Assembly: GCA_007125875.1 (NCBI GenBank)
Contig: SLCI01000029.1
Coordinates: 1 to 27,533 of the forward strand
Direction: 5' to 3'
Length of the DNA: 27,533 nt
From: Kiritimatiellia bacterium
GTDB taxonomy: Bacteria; Verrucomicrobiota; Kiritimatiellia; SLAD01
The position numbers were made by a program, and so were the translations under genes. A model generated the notes under the pieces. That model ran no database searches. It was not told the DNA's origin and was given only the letters and a program-made list of their open reading frames with translations. Below are positions 15,363 through 23,805 of this stretch, piece by piece; the stretch's first letter is position 1, and the number at the start of each line of letters is the position of its first letter.

Positions 15363-16010
15363 TTAGCTTGCAGACAGCTCTTCGGTAACTTCTTCAGCCA
15401 ATTCCTCAGCTGCATCGAGCGCAACCTGCTTACGGGATTCCGCATCGGTGTACCTGAAGGTGTATTGGCCGTCCGCCCAAGCGATCGATAGGTCACGAAT
15501 ACCGGCCAAAGCGAAGGCATGCGTGATGACAGGAGTCAACGCGTCGCGCTCATCGTCTTGGCTCAAGACATCATCAGAAGATACCAATAGGATAAGTTTT
15601 TTCACCTTATGCAGGGGCGTCGTACCATTCTTATCCATGTTGAATGTAACGCTGGGTGATAACACCTGATCCATCCACGACTTGAGGATGCCGGGCACGG
15701 AGTAATTCCACATCGGCGTGGTCAAAACGACGACATCGGACTGATTAAAGATTTCGCCTTGCTCAATGCCGTAGGCACCAGCCAATTGCTCGTCATCTGT
15801 GGGTTTGTGACCATCGATAAAGACGGGAAACCAGAAGCCGCGAATCGCTTGATAGTCCAGAAACGGTGGCGGATTCTCGTACAGATCGACGTTGGTAATT
15901 TCCACATCAGGGTTCCGCTCAGCCAAGGTACGGAAAAATCCGACGGCCAGTTGTTTGGCGGCCGACTCTTCTGTCGGCTTAGGGTCTGCGCAGATATGTA
16001 AAACGTTCAT
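15363..16010 (-). CDS. FMN-dependent NADH-azoreductase / NAD(P)H quinone reductase
   Basis: This 215-residue flavodoxin-like protein resembles AzoR and related quinone reductases: NVLHICADPKPTEESAAKQL binds the FMN phosphate, VLTTPMWNYSVPGILKSWMDQVL is the diagnostic AzoR-type active-site stretch, and LLVSSDD lies in the central sheet. It should reduce quinones or azo compounds by two electrons in the cytoplasm, using FMN and NAD(P)H. The C-terminal ~20 residues are Glu- and Ala-rich and may be a tail. The ATG at 16010 has AGAGGA at 7 nt; a TTG two codons upstream is less likely. It leads the azoreductase-apgM-hydrolase run. Confidence 0.88.
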   Translation of the reverse strand: MNVLHICADPKPTEESAAKQLAVGFFRTLAERNPDVEITNVDLYENPPPFLDYQAIRGFWFPVFIDGHKPTDDEQLAGAYGIEQGEIFNQSDVVVLTTPMWNYSVPGILKSWMDQVLSPSVTFNMDKNGTTPLHKVKKLILLVSSDDVLSQDDERDALTPVITHAFALAGIRDLSIAWADGQYTFRYTDAESRKQVALDAAEELAEEVTEELSAS

Positions 16011-16071
16011 GTTCAATTCCTCTCACCCGCATTCAAACGGCATTAATTAGTTTTTAGTTGCCTAAAGAGCT

Positions 16072-17265
16072 TCAGTATCCTGTCAGATCATTAACCTCAA
16101 CCTGATCTGTTCTGGGATTGACCAATTTGGTCAGATAATTGCTCAACTCTCGTCCATATTCGGTGTCCTTGCCCAATTGTGCAAGTTGTTTATGCACAAC
16201 GGTCAATCCGTCCGGTCCAGACTCTGCTTCCTGAGCACTCGAAAAACGGCGTTGTGGGTTCGGATCAAGAAAACGCTGGAATAAGTATACGATATGTTCG
16301 TTTTGGCGGACGTGCGGCGGCAACATATCCGGCAGTCGATCCAACAGACCAATCTTGAATTGGTGGAGATCCGTTTCGGTCATGTTTTTGTAATCCACGA
16401 ATGGCTCGCCCATCAACATCTCCAATCCAACCAGCCCCACACTGTAAAGATCCGTTTCGGCAGTGCTAGGCTCGCGTCGATGCGTTTCGGGTGCCATGTA
16501 GAGCGGGCTTCCCAACAAAAAGCCCATTGGCTCATTGATCATGACCGCACGGCCATAATCCACCAGCTTGGCGTAGCCCAAGCGATCAATCATGATATTC
16601 GCTGGCTTAATATCGCTGTGCACAAACCCAAGATTGTGCAGTGATTCGAGGCCGCGAAGCACTTGACGCATAATATAAAGCGCCACACCCGGTTGAATCT
16701 GGGCATGGTCTTTCTCTTGCCGGAACACGACGTCTTCAATGCGACGCCAATCCTCTTTCTCGCTGTTTTCACGCGCTTGTTGCTGCACGGCGCTGGATAG
16801 CAGACACTGAACGTCAATTCCGTCAATCAGCTCCATCTGGATATAGCCAATCCCACTGGTCTCCTCATACACATCCCGATTGACGAGATGGGGGCTTCGA
16901 ACAGGCTGCAGTCGTGAGGTCTGAATGGCCATGCGGCCCATGTCGGTCCAATATTTTTTGGCGCTGGGATAAATGGCCGGATCAAAAAGTTTGATGGCAT
17001 GACGCGTCACACAGCCTCGGGCGCCTTGTCGTTGCGCTTGAAATACGATTCCTTGCCGTCCGCGACCGACTTCCCGTTGAAAAAGATAGGCCACAGGGTA
17101 ATAGATCGCTCGGGCGCGAATCAGCGCGGCATAATGCTCTTTGAGCTGTTGGCTCCCCATGCCCTGTCCACGCTCGGTCGATACGTGGTCATGATGAAAC
17201 TCTGTAACTGTTTCATTATCAGCTATTTGTACTTTGCGCGTATGTTGGGCTCCATATTTTTTCAT
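16072..17265 (-). CDS. Serine/threonine protein kinase (Hanks type), soluble
   Basis: This 397-residue protein has a complete kinase domain from about residue 60: Gly-rich loop GRGRQG (67-72), ATP-binding Lys92 in RHAIKLF, catalytic loop HSDIKPANI (Asp218, Lys220, Asn223), DYG (236-238) in place of DFG, MAPE (257-260) and TDLYSVG (271-277). HSD instead of HRD makes it a non-RD kinase. No membrane segment or extracellular sensor follows, unlike PknB-type kinases; the last ~45 residues are a short tail. Substrates are unknown. The start at 17265 has no obvious ribosome site; Met36 (17160) is an alternative that keeps the whole kinase domain. It lies 61 bp upstream of the azoreductase on the same strand and is divergent from ftsH. 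Confidence 0.88.
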   Translation of the reverse strand: MKKYGAQHTRKVQIADNETVTEFHHDHVSTERGQGMGSQQLKEHYAALIRARAIYYPVAYLFQREVGRGRQGIVFQAQRQGARGCVTRHAIKLFDPAIYPSAKKYWTDMGRMAIQTSRLQPVRSPHLVNRDVYEETSGIGYIQMELIDGIDVQCLLSSAVQQQARENSEKEDWRRIEDVVFRQEKDHAQIQPGVALYIMRQVLRGLESLHNLGFVHSDIKPANIMIDRLGYAKLVDYGRAVMINEPMGFLLGSPLYMAPETHRREPSTAETDLYSVGLVGLEMLMGEPFVDYKNMTETDLHQFKIGLLDRLPDMLPPHVRQNEHIVYLFQRFLDPNPQRRFSSAQEAESGPDGLTVVHKQLAQLGKDTEYGRELSNYLTKLVNPRTDQVEVNDLTGY

Positions 17266-17449
17266 GGCGCCAGAAGTGTAGCGCGTTCACGGTAGGAGGC
17301 AATAGTTAATCCCTCGAGATCTTCGGAATTACTTATTCTCGGGCGATTTTTGAATTGGGGACATAGTGAATAGGTAATTAGGGGCTTGATTAATCCCATA
17401 TCATAGCCGACTTTTACCGCCTACAAGTGAATCGAGAAGTCCTCTGTTT

Positions 17450-19516
17450 ATGGCAAATAGACTTCTCTCTAACGTCGAATGGACAAGTATGGATAACAGA
17501 CAGAATGGTACACCACCGGGGCCTCGTGAGGGCGGAGAGCCCCCAAAGTTTCCTGCACGCGGTCTAGCGATGTGGCTACTGTTATTGGCCATGTCTTTGA
17601 CCATGTTTCAAGTATTCCGGCAAGGTCAGGACAATGAGTTACGCGTGCCGTATCATCCCGATTTCGTTGATATGGTGGAGCGCGGTGAAATTGCGCGGGC
17701 CGAAATCGTTTTGGAGGTGTCGGGACAGCAATATGTTCGCGGCGAACTACTGGATGTGGACCCGAAAACGTCACGTCCACGCCAGTTTCGTGTCGATGTG
17801 CCGTTCAGTGATTCGCTGACGGAATTGCTGATCAGTAATGGCGTGCCTTTTGAGTACCGTCCGCAAAACCCCTACATATGGTCTCTAATCACTGGCGCGA
17901 TTCCGTTTCTGCTGATCATTGGTCTCCTCTATTTCTTCTTTTTCCGTCAAATGCGTATGGCGGGCAAGGGGGCCATGAGCTTCGGTAAAAGCCGTGCCCG
18001 TTTGCTCACCCGCGATAAAAATAAGATCACTTTTGGCGCGATTGCCGGCATCGAAGAGGCCAAAGAAGAGGTGCATGAAATTATCGAGTTTCTGAAGGAT
18101 CCCAAGCGATTCCAGAAGCTGGGTGGCCGCATTCCGAAGGGTGTATTGCTTGTCGGTCCGCCAGGAACAGGAAAAACGCTATTGGCCAAGGCCATCGCCG
18201 GTGAGGCGGAAGTGCCATTCTTCAGCATTAGTGGATCTGATTTCGTCGAAATGTTTGTCGGGGTAGGGGCATCGCGTGTCCGCGATATGTTTGAGCAGGG
18301 CAAAAAGAATGCCCCCTGCATCATTTTCATTGATGAGATCGACGCTGTCGGCCGCAGTCGCTTCAGCGGTATCGGTGGCGGTCATGATGAGCGCGAGCAG
18401 ACGTTGAATGCTTTGCTCGTGGAAATGGATGGATTTGATACACAGGAAGGTGTCATCATTATCGCGGCCACCAACCGGCCCGATGTCTTGGATCCCGCAC
18501 TACTGCGTCCGGGCCGATTTGATCGCCAGATCATGATCGACTTGCCGACGCTGGAAGGTCGTGCCGCGATCTTGAGGATTCACTCCAAGAAGATCAAATT
18601 GGCGGATGACCTCGACTTGCGTCGTGTCGCGCGTGGCACACCGGGATTTTCGGGTGCCGATTTAGCCAACTTAATTAATGAAGCGGCACTACTGGCTGCA
18701 CGCGAGAACGCCGACCGTGTCGGTATGCCGCATCTGGAAGAAGCGCGTGACAAAGTTCGGTGGGGCCGTGAACGGCGTAGCCGGCTGATGGATGACAACG
18801 AGAAGAAGCTGACCGCCTATCATGAAGGGGGTCACGCGCTGGCAATGCTCTTGATGGAGGAAAGTGAGCCGCTTCATAAAGTGACCATCATCCCACGCGG
18901 TCAGTCGCTTGGATCCACGATGCAGTTGCCCGAAAAAGATCGCTACACCGAGAGCCGCCAGAAACTCTTGGCCATGATGGTCGGCATAATGGGTGGGCGC
19001 GCAGCGGAGGAATTGGTGTTCGGAGATATTACCACCGGCGCGTACAGCGATCTCAAACAGGCAACTAAAATTGCGCGCATGATGGTTTGCGAATGGGGAA
19101 TGAGTCCGCTGTTGGGGCCGCAAAGCTTCGGAAATCGTGAAGAGACACTCTTCCTCGGTCGTGAAGTGAATCGCAATTTTGAATTCAGTGAGGAAACGTC
19201 TCGCAAGATTGATCAAGAAGTTAGCCGTCTCGCCAAGGAGGCCTACGATCATGCGATGAAGTTACTGGGTGATCATCGTAAAGAGCTCGATATGGTCGCA
19301 GAACTACTGCTTGAACGCGAAACGCTTGATGGCCGTGAAGTAGAGGAGATCGTTAAGCATGGACGCCTCTTGACGGAAGTAGAGCGCGCCGAGTCTGCTG
19401 ATACAAGCGATCGAGCCGCATCGAGCACACCTCCGCCTGTACCGGAGAAGAAGAAAAAAGAACGGTCTTCGGATTCCGCTATGGGCGAGCCTGAAACAGG
19501 CCCATCCGTCGCTTAA
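17450..19516 (+). CDS. ftsH: ATP-dependent zinc metalloprotease FtsH
   Basis: FtsH extracts and degrades misassembled membrane proteins and some cytosolic regulators as an inner-membrane hexamer. The 688-residue product has two transmembrane segments (about 38-56 and 143-166) around a ~85-residue periplasmic domain, then the AAA+ module: Walker A GPPGTGKT (236-243), pore loop FVEMFVGVG (265-273), Walker B IIFIDEIDA (291-299) and SRH TNRPDVLDPALLRPGRFDRQ. The protease site is HEGGH (458-462), with the third Zn ligand Asp534. The last ~45 residues are Ser-, Pro- and Lys-rich and probably disordered. The start could instead be the ATG at 17489; neither has a strong ribosome site. folP begins 10 bp after the stop. 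Confidence 0.96.
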   Translation: MANRLLSNVEWTSMDNRQNGTPPGPREGGEPPKFPARGLAMWLLLLAMSLTMFQVFRQGQDNELRVPYHPDFVDMVERGEIARAEIVLEVSGQQYVRGELLDVDPKTSRPRQFRVDVPFSDSLTELLISNGVPFEYRPQNPYIWSLITGAIPFLLIIGLLYFFFFRQMRMAGKGAMSFGKSRARLLTRDKNKITFGAIAGIEEAKEEVHEIIEFLKDPKRFQKLGGRIPKGVLLVGPPGTGKTLLAKAIAGEAEVPFFSISGSDFVEMFVGVGASRVRDMFEQGKKNAPCIIFIDEIDAVGRSRFSGIGGGHDEREQTLNALLVEMDGFDTQEGVIIIAATNRPDVLDPALLRPGRFDRQIMIDLPTLEGRAAILRIHSKKIKLADDLDLRRVARGTPGFSGADLANLINEAALLAARENADRVGMPHLEEARDKVRWGRERRSRLMDDNEKKLTAYHEGGHALAMLLMEESEPLHKVTIIPRGQSLGSTMQLPEKDRYTESRQKLLAMMVGIMGGRAAEELVFGDITTGAYSDLKQATKIARMMVCEWGMSPLLGPQSFGNREETLFLGREVNRNFEFSEETSRKIDQEVSRLAKEAYDHAMKLLGDHRKELDMVAELLLERETLDGREVEEIVKHGRLLTEVERAESADTSDRAASSTPPPVPEKKKKERSSDSAMGEPETGPSVA

Positions 19517-19526
19517 GAGCACATCA

Positions 19527-20390
19527 ATGAATCATTGCGGTCCAACACGCGAGTGGCGGTGTCGTGACCGTGTGTTACGCTGCGGTGAGCAATCAATCAT
19601 CATGGGTGTGCTTAATGTCACACCTGACTCTTTTTCCGATGGCGGCAGATATGTTTCGCCTGAGCTAGCCGTCGCACGTGCACAGGAAATGCTTGATGAC
19701 GGAGCGGACATCATCGATGTAGGTGGGGAAAGCAGCCGTCCAGGAGCTGCTCCTGTGCCCGTCGAGGAGGAAATGAATCGCGTCTTGCCTGTGATTCAGG
19801 CAATCAGCCACCACTCCAGTGCGGTACTTTCCATAGATACCACTAAAGTTGAGGTCGCTCGATCCGCACTCGCGAGTGGAGCTCATATCATCAACGACAT
19901 CACCGCAGGCGAAGCCGATCCTACGATGCTGGATTTAGCCGCTGAGACAGGCGCGGGGCTGGTGCTCATGCATATGCAGGGCCGCCCGCAAACTATGCAA
20001 GATAATCCAAAATATGCTGATTTGGTCGCCGATGTGACGGCGTATCTGTCGACTCGTGCTGAGCTTGCCCAACAACGCGGCGTCTCGCCTCAATCTATTG
20101 CGGTTGATCCTGGTATCGGTTTTGGAAAGACCTTTGACCACAATTGGATGTTACTCAGCGAGTTACAGCAATTATCGGCTTTACCGTATCCCGTATTGAT
20201 TGGTATTTCGCGGAAGCGTTTTCTGGGCGAACTATGTGGTCGCGAGGTCGATGAGCGTATGCCAGCAAGCTTAGCCGCTGCAGTGATGGCAAGATCTCAT
20301 GGTGCAGCGATTATTCGTGTGCATGATGTAAAGGAGACTTGCGATGCACTAAGGGTTACTGATAGATTGCTTCGCGAAGAAGCACTTTAA
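19527..20390 (+). CDS. folP: Dihydropteroate synthase
   Basis: FolP joins p-aminobenzoate to hydroxymethyl-dihydropterin diphosphate in folate synthesis. The 287-residue product has MGVLNVTPDSFSDGG (diphosphate-binding loop 1), GADIIDVGGESSRPGA (loop 2), LSIDTTK, HIINDITAG, VDPGIGFGKT, GISRKRFLG and a final IIRVHDV, covering the whole family pattern. The N-terminal ~25 residues (REWRCRDRVLRCGEQS) are the usual short strand region. It lies between ftsH and cdaA in an apparent operon. ftsH-folP adjacency is common in bacteria, often followed by glmM. Sulfonamides act on this family; no resistance-type insertion was noticed. Confidence 0.95.
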   Translation: MNHCGPTREWRCRDRVLRCGEQSIIMGVLNVTPDSFSDGGRYVSPELAVARAQEMLDDGADIIDVGGESSRPGAAPVPVEEEMNRVLPVIQAISHHSSAVLSIDTTKVEVARSALASGAHIINDITAGEADPTMLDLAAETGAGLVLMHMQGRPQTMQDNPKYADLVADVTAYLSTRAELAQQRGVSPQSIAVDPGIGFGKTFDHNWMLLSELQQLSALPYPVLIGISRKRFLGELCGREVDERMPASLAAAVMARSHGAAIIRVHDVKETCDALRVTDRLLREEAL

Positions 20391-20403
20391 AAGGATTACG
20401 CTT

Positions 20404-21276
20404 ATGTCTCAATGGATCGAAAATCTGCATGCCCCGGGTTGGTCGGGCGTTGTGGAGATTTTCGTGCTCTCCATCGCCTTCTACTACCTTATACTCTTCT
20501 TCCGTGGTACACGCGGCGCCGCCGTGCTGTCGGGCTTGGTCCTTTTACTGATCTTGATGATCGTGGTGACCAATATTTTCAGTCTCAATACGCTGAGTTG
20601 GGTGCTGCAAGGTTTCTCGGTCTATTTGGCGGTTGCCTTCGTGGTCATTTTCCAGCCGGAAATTCGGCGGGCGCTGGCTGAACTGGGCAAGCAATCTGTC
20701 TTTTCGGCGGGGACCGCCCAACGCGAAATCGTGGATGAGATTGTTCATGCGGTTTCCGAGCTGGCCGAGCAAAAGATTGGTGCATTGATTGCGATTGAGC
20801 GAGAGATCGGTACTCGTCACGTGCAAGAATCTGGCACGCGTATCAATAGCCATGTATCTCCGGAATTGCTTACCTCGATCTTTTTCCCTCATACGCCTCT
20901 ACATGATGGCGGCGTGATCATTAAGGGAGACCGTATCGAGGCCGCCGGTTGTGTGTTTCCGTTGTCTCAGCGACTGGAATTGAGCCGGTCACTGGGGACA
21001 CGTCACAGAGCCGCAATCGGTTTGACTGAGGAAACGGATGCGGTCGTTGTGGTGGTCTCGGAAGAAACCGGGGCCATATCGATTGCATACAAGGGGCGGC
21101 TCAGCCGAGGCATTGATCAAGATCGGCTGCGCCGCATTATTGCCTCTATTCTCTCCCGATCACGGCAACAGCAGACCACCTGGGAACGCGTGCGTGAAAA
21201 GCTGGATTTAACCCCTGAGGGCGTAGCCAAGACAGAAGCAATCTTAAGTGAATTGGCGGAGGATCATGAGCGATAG
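20404..21276 (+). CDS. cdaA: Diadenylate cyclase CdaA (c-di-AMP synthase)
   Basis: CdaA condenses two ATP to c-di-AMP, a messenger for turgor, potassium and cell-wall control. The 290-residue protein has three transmembrane segments (about 15-33, 39-56 and 65-83), then the DAC domain: QKIGALIAIER, INSHVSPELLTSIFFPHTPLHDGG cut here at the motif, VFPLS, and GTRHRAAIGL. The RHR motif is intact (200-202). The usual DGA motif is DGG (168-170), a conservative change next to the catalytic Asp168. AAGGA precedes the start at a good distance. The gene overlaps cdaR by 11 bp, the standard pairing. Confidence 0.94.
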   Translation: MSQWIENLHAPGWSGVVEIFVLSIAFYYLILFFRGTRGAAVLSGLVLLLILMIVVTNIFSLNTLSWVLQGFSVYLAVAFVVIFQPEIRRALAELGKQSVFSAGTAQREIVDEIVHAVSELAEQKIGALIAIEREIGTRHVQESGTRINSHVSPELLTSIFFPHTPLHDGGVIIKGDRIEAAGCVFPLSQRLELSRSLGTRHRAAIGLTEETDAVVVVVSEETGAISIAYKGRLSRGIDQDRLRRIIASILSRSRQQQTTWERVREKLDLTPEGVAKTEAILSELAEDHER

Positions 21277-22276
21277 TCGACTAGGTCCCATCCGCAAGCT
21301 CATTCAAGGGCGAAGTGCAAAGTTGGTTGCCGTTATTCTGGCGACGATCACGTGGTACGTCATTCAGCCTGCCATCAGCTTTGAGGCTACGATCAGTGAT
21401 GTGCCTTTGCGCGTCCAAGTAGACTCGGGCTGGGCTGTTTTGGAGCAGTCGATCGGTAGTGTTGATGTGCATTTCCGCGGTTCTCGGGAGGGTATTCGTT
21501 ATCTGAGCCAAGAGCAATTGGAGGTCATGGTTGATGCGCGCGGAGCAGATTATGGTGATGCGCTCACACTGGTGATGGATCCGCGCAGCGTGCGCGCACC
21601 ACGGGGCGTGCGAGCCGTATTTGTGCGTCCTTCAGAGGTCACGCTGACCATTGACCAGGAAGAGGATTTAATCATACCTGTGCGTGTGCACATACAGGGG
21701 AATCCTCCGGAAGGTTACGAAGTCGAATCGGTTCGAGCCGTGCCCAGCGAAGTAACGGTTAGTGGTCCCGGTCAACGCCTGCAATTGGTCGAAGCCATTC
21801 GAACCACACCGATTGATATGGAGGGTCGCCTACAGTCGTTCAAATTGCGGGTTGGACTCGTGTCTCCTAGCCGAACATGGGCCGCACGAATTGAACCGGA
21901 ACGTGTAGAGGTGGAAGTCGATCTAGTTGAGCGCTCTTCAACGGTAGAGCTGGAAGATGTGCGAATTCACAAGCTTTTCGGCCAAACCGTCTGGTCTTAT
22001 TCGGTATTGGACCAAACTCATGCCAACATCAAGCTTGTCGGTCGTGCGGATCGACTGGAAAGCTTAGTCCAGAGAGATGTCAGACTGTATGTTGACCTAT
22101 CCAATCTCGAACCTGGCGAACCCGTTGAGTTGCCAATACGTGCACATTTGCCCGCGCGCGTGCGAGCGGAGGAGATACGACCAGAAACCATTCGTGTACA
22201 AATTGGTGAAACGCCAATTCGTCCCTTATTGGGCGAACCGAATGCCACCTCAAATCAGAACACCAATGATGATTAA
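21266..22276 (+). CDS. cdaR: YbbR-domain protein, CdaA regulator CdaR
   Basis: This 336-residue protein has an N-terminal membrane anchor (about residues 17-36, LVAVILATITWYVIQ) followed by beta-rich YbbR-like repeats outside the membrane (for example VPLRVQVDSGWAVLE, DLIIPVRVHIQGNPPEGYEVES with VRAVPSEVTVSGPG, and VELPIRAHLPARVRAEEIRPETIRVQI). YbbR proteins bind CdaA and modulate c-di-AMP production. The ATG at 21266 is preceded by GGAGGA and overlaps the cdaA end by 11 bp; an in-frame ATG 18 bp upstream has no such site. The Asn- and Asp-rich tail is short. glmM, often next in this cluster, is replaced by a TPR gene. Confidence 0.9.
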   Translation: MSDSRLGPIRKLIQGRSAKLVAVILATITWYVIQPAISFEATISDVPLRVQVDSGWAVLEQSIGSVDVHFRGSREGIRYLSQEQLEVMVDARGADYGDALTLVMDPRSVRAPRGVRAVFVRPSEVTLTIDQEEDLIIPVRVHIQGNPPEGYEVESVRAVPSEVTVSGPGQRLQLVEAIRTTPIDMEGRLQSFKLRVGLVSPSRTWAARIEPERVEVEVDLVERSSTVELEDVRIHKLFGQTVWSYSVLDQTHANIKLVGRADRLESLVQRDVRLYVDLSNLEPGEPVELPIRAHLPARVRAEEIRPETIRVQIGETPIRPLLGEPNATSNQNTNDD

Positions 22277-22892
22277 TCGGCGCATAGCTCGAGTGATAGG
22301 GTGCTTGACCTTATGCGTCTTGGCTCAGGTGAATCTAGTTGTGCATGCGGAGCGTCCTGCGGTCACCGAAGACATGGTCACCGCGGGTGCACGTTCGGCT
22401 TTTGATTTGATCGAACAGGGCGATGTGGAAGAGGCGGAACGGCGTTTTCGTATTCTTCTGCGGCATCAACCGGATCACTTTAGTACCCGTTTCGGTTTCG
22501 GCACGGTGCTGATTAAGCAGCACAAGTACGAGGAGGCGATCGAGGTCTTAGAGAGCTTGTTAGATGATCATCCTGAAGCACATGCGGTGATGAATAATCT
22601 GGCTTGGCTCTATGCGACCGCGACAGATGTGGCATTTCGGGATGGCACTCGTGCAATCAAGCTGGCCCAGGAAGCGGTATTCTTACAGCCGCGCAACTAT
22701 CACGTTTGGAATACGCTGGCAGAAGCGCACTATATCTCCGGAGAGTATGATCGAGCCGCACGCGCGGCAGAGGAGGCGTTAAGAAGGGCCCACCAACAGG
22801 ACGCTCCCATCTCACAGATTCGCACCTATGAAGAGCAGGCGGCACGTAGTCGTAAAGCATCTCAAGCGGCAGAGATCCTGGGCGACTTATGA
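22266..22892 (+). CDS. Exported tetratricopeptide-repeat protein
   Basis: This 208-residue product begins with a signal peptide (MMINRRIARVIGC, a hydrophobic core, likely cleavage after VVHA) and then contains about three TPR units: ARSAFDLIEQGDVEEAERRF, FGTVLIKQHKYEEAIEVLESL, and AEAHYISGEYDRAARAAEEA with a preceding AWLYATATDV segment. It is likely a periplasmic scaffold. The start at 22266 (or the ATG at 22269) overlaps cdaR by about 10 bp; a longer in-frame reading from 22077 lies inside cdaR and lacks a signal peptide at its own N-terminus. The 3' end overlaps the convergent exonuclease gene by 6 bp, so the two transcripts run into each other. Confidence 0.82.
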   Translation: MMINRRIARVIGCLTLCVLAQVNLVVHAERPAVTEDMVTAGARSAFDLIEQGDVEEAERRFRILLRHQPDHFSTRFGFGTVLIKQHKYEEAIEVLESLLDDHPEAHAVMNNLAWLYATATDVAFRDGTRAIKLAQEAVFLQPRNYHVWNTLAEAHYISGEYDRAARAAEEALRRAHQQDAPISQIRTYEEQAARSRKASQAAEILGDL

Positions 22893-23681
22893 TCCCCGGG
22901 GCGGGGGCGGATCTGGATAACGATTATTGATGGCGTTCCGGATGAGATCTTTGGTGTCATCAGGAAAATCCTTTTTCAGCATCCACTCCAAGTACCCCGG
23001 ATCATTATAAACCAAATCGCGTATTTTGGTGCCCTGCTTTTGGCCGAAATTCAACACCAACTCGCCGGACACCCAGCGGATCTTGCCTTCTTGATCGGCC
23101 CAATCCGGATCGCGGGGATTGCATAACGCATCTAGCTCGTCCATGTCTTTGGGCAGATCATCATAGCGCTCAAATTGTGCGTGCAGTACTTGCACGGTTG
23201 CCAACACATCCTCCATGGCCCCATGTGCGCCGGTATGCGTTTCGTTACAATAGAATTGCAGTGCGGCACTCAAGTCGCGCGGTTCCTTGATGTGGAAAAT
23301 GCGTTGAGCATCCAATATGCGCCGGCCTTCCAGCGTAAATGAAACGCCGACACGTGCGAACTCAGCAGCAAGAAGCGGCGCATCAAAGCGCAACACATTG
23401 AACCCGCTGAAATCGCATCCCTCTAAAAGCTCGGCAACTTTAGGCGCAACTTCACCGAACGTGGGGGAGGCTGCAACATCGGCATCCGTTATGCCGTGAA
23501 CGGCTGTGGACGCTGCAGGAATAGGCATCTCCGGGTTAACACGAAATGTGTGGGCATCTTGTGTTCCGTCAGGATGCAGTCGAACAACAGCCAAGTCGAT
23601 GATGCGATCAAGCTTCCTGTTCAACCCCGTAGATTCAATGTCAAATACGGCCAGGGGACGATCTAAAATATCTTTCAACAT
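22887..23681 (-). CDS. DnaQ-like DEDDh 3'-5' exonuclease with C-terminal DUF3820-like domain
   Basis: This 264-residue protein has the DEDDh exonuclease signature: Asp14 and Glu16 in VFDIESTG, Asp100 in NVLRFDAPLL, His153 and Asp158 in HGAMEDV, plus the VHGIT motif at 61-65. A C-terminal segment (about 203-250, LNFGQKQGTKIRDL...DPGYLEWMLKKDFP) resembles the small DUF3820 domain found after exonucleases of this kind. It probably trims single-stranded DNA or RNA in repair or turnover and is not the polymerase III epsilon subunit by length and context. The ATG at 23681 matches where the family begins; an upstream ATG at 23720 would add 13 residues and overlap a palindrome. The gene is divergent from yceI. 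Confidence 0.87.
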   Translation of the reverse strand: MLKDILDRPLAVFDIESTGLNRKLDRIIDLAVVRLHPDGTQDAHTFRVNPEMPIPAASTAVHGITDADVAASPTFGEVAPKVAELLEGCDFSGFNVLRFDAPLLAAEFARVGVSFTLEGRRILDAQRIFHIKEPRDLSAALQFYCNETHTGAHGAMEDVLATVQVLHAQFERYDDLPKDMDELDALCNPRDPDWADQEGKIRWVSGELVLNFGQKQGTKIRDLVYNDPGYLEWMLKKDFPDDTKDLIRNAINNRYPDPPPPRGS

Positions 23682-23702
23682 GCCGTGAGTATAGGGTGTC
23701 TT

Positions 23703-23727
23703 ATCCGCTGTGGCAATCATAGCGGAT
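23703..23727. promoter_or_regulatory. Palindromic operator-like site between exonuclease and yceI genes
   Basis: The perfect 7-bp arms ATCCGCT and AGCGGAT are separated by 11 bp, giving a 25-bp dyad in the divergent 124-bp region. Its size suits a dimeric regulator, but no regulator gene is adjacent. Confidence 0.35.
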
Positions 23728-23805
23728 GACTTGTGTCAGGAAACGATACAGCAGGCGACACCTGCATGGGTTGAATCACAACATAATCGTAAAAAGGAGA
23801 AAAAT

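Noticed and set aside
17266..17449. Promoters for the divergent kinase and ftsH genes.
   Set aside because: Promoters must be in this 184-bp region, but no box pair with good sequence and spacing could be singled out.
18689..19252. 187-codon open frame on the minus strand.
   Set aside because: It is antisense to the conserved protease domain of ftsH and has no recognisable domain.
22077..22265. Extended N-terminus for the exported TPR protein.
   Set aside because: It lies inside cdaR in another frame and would place the signal peptide internally.
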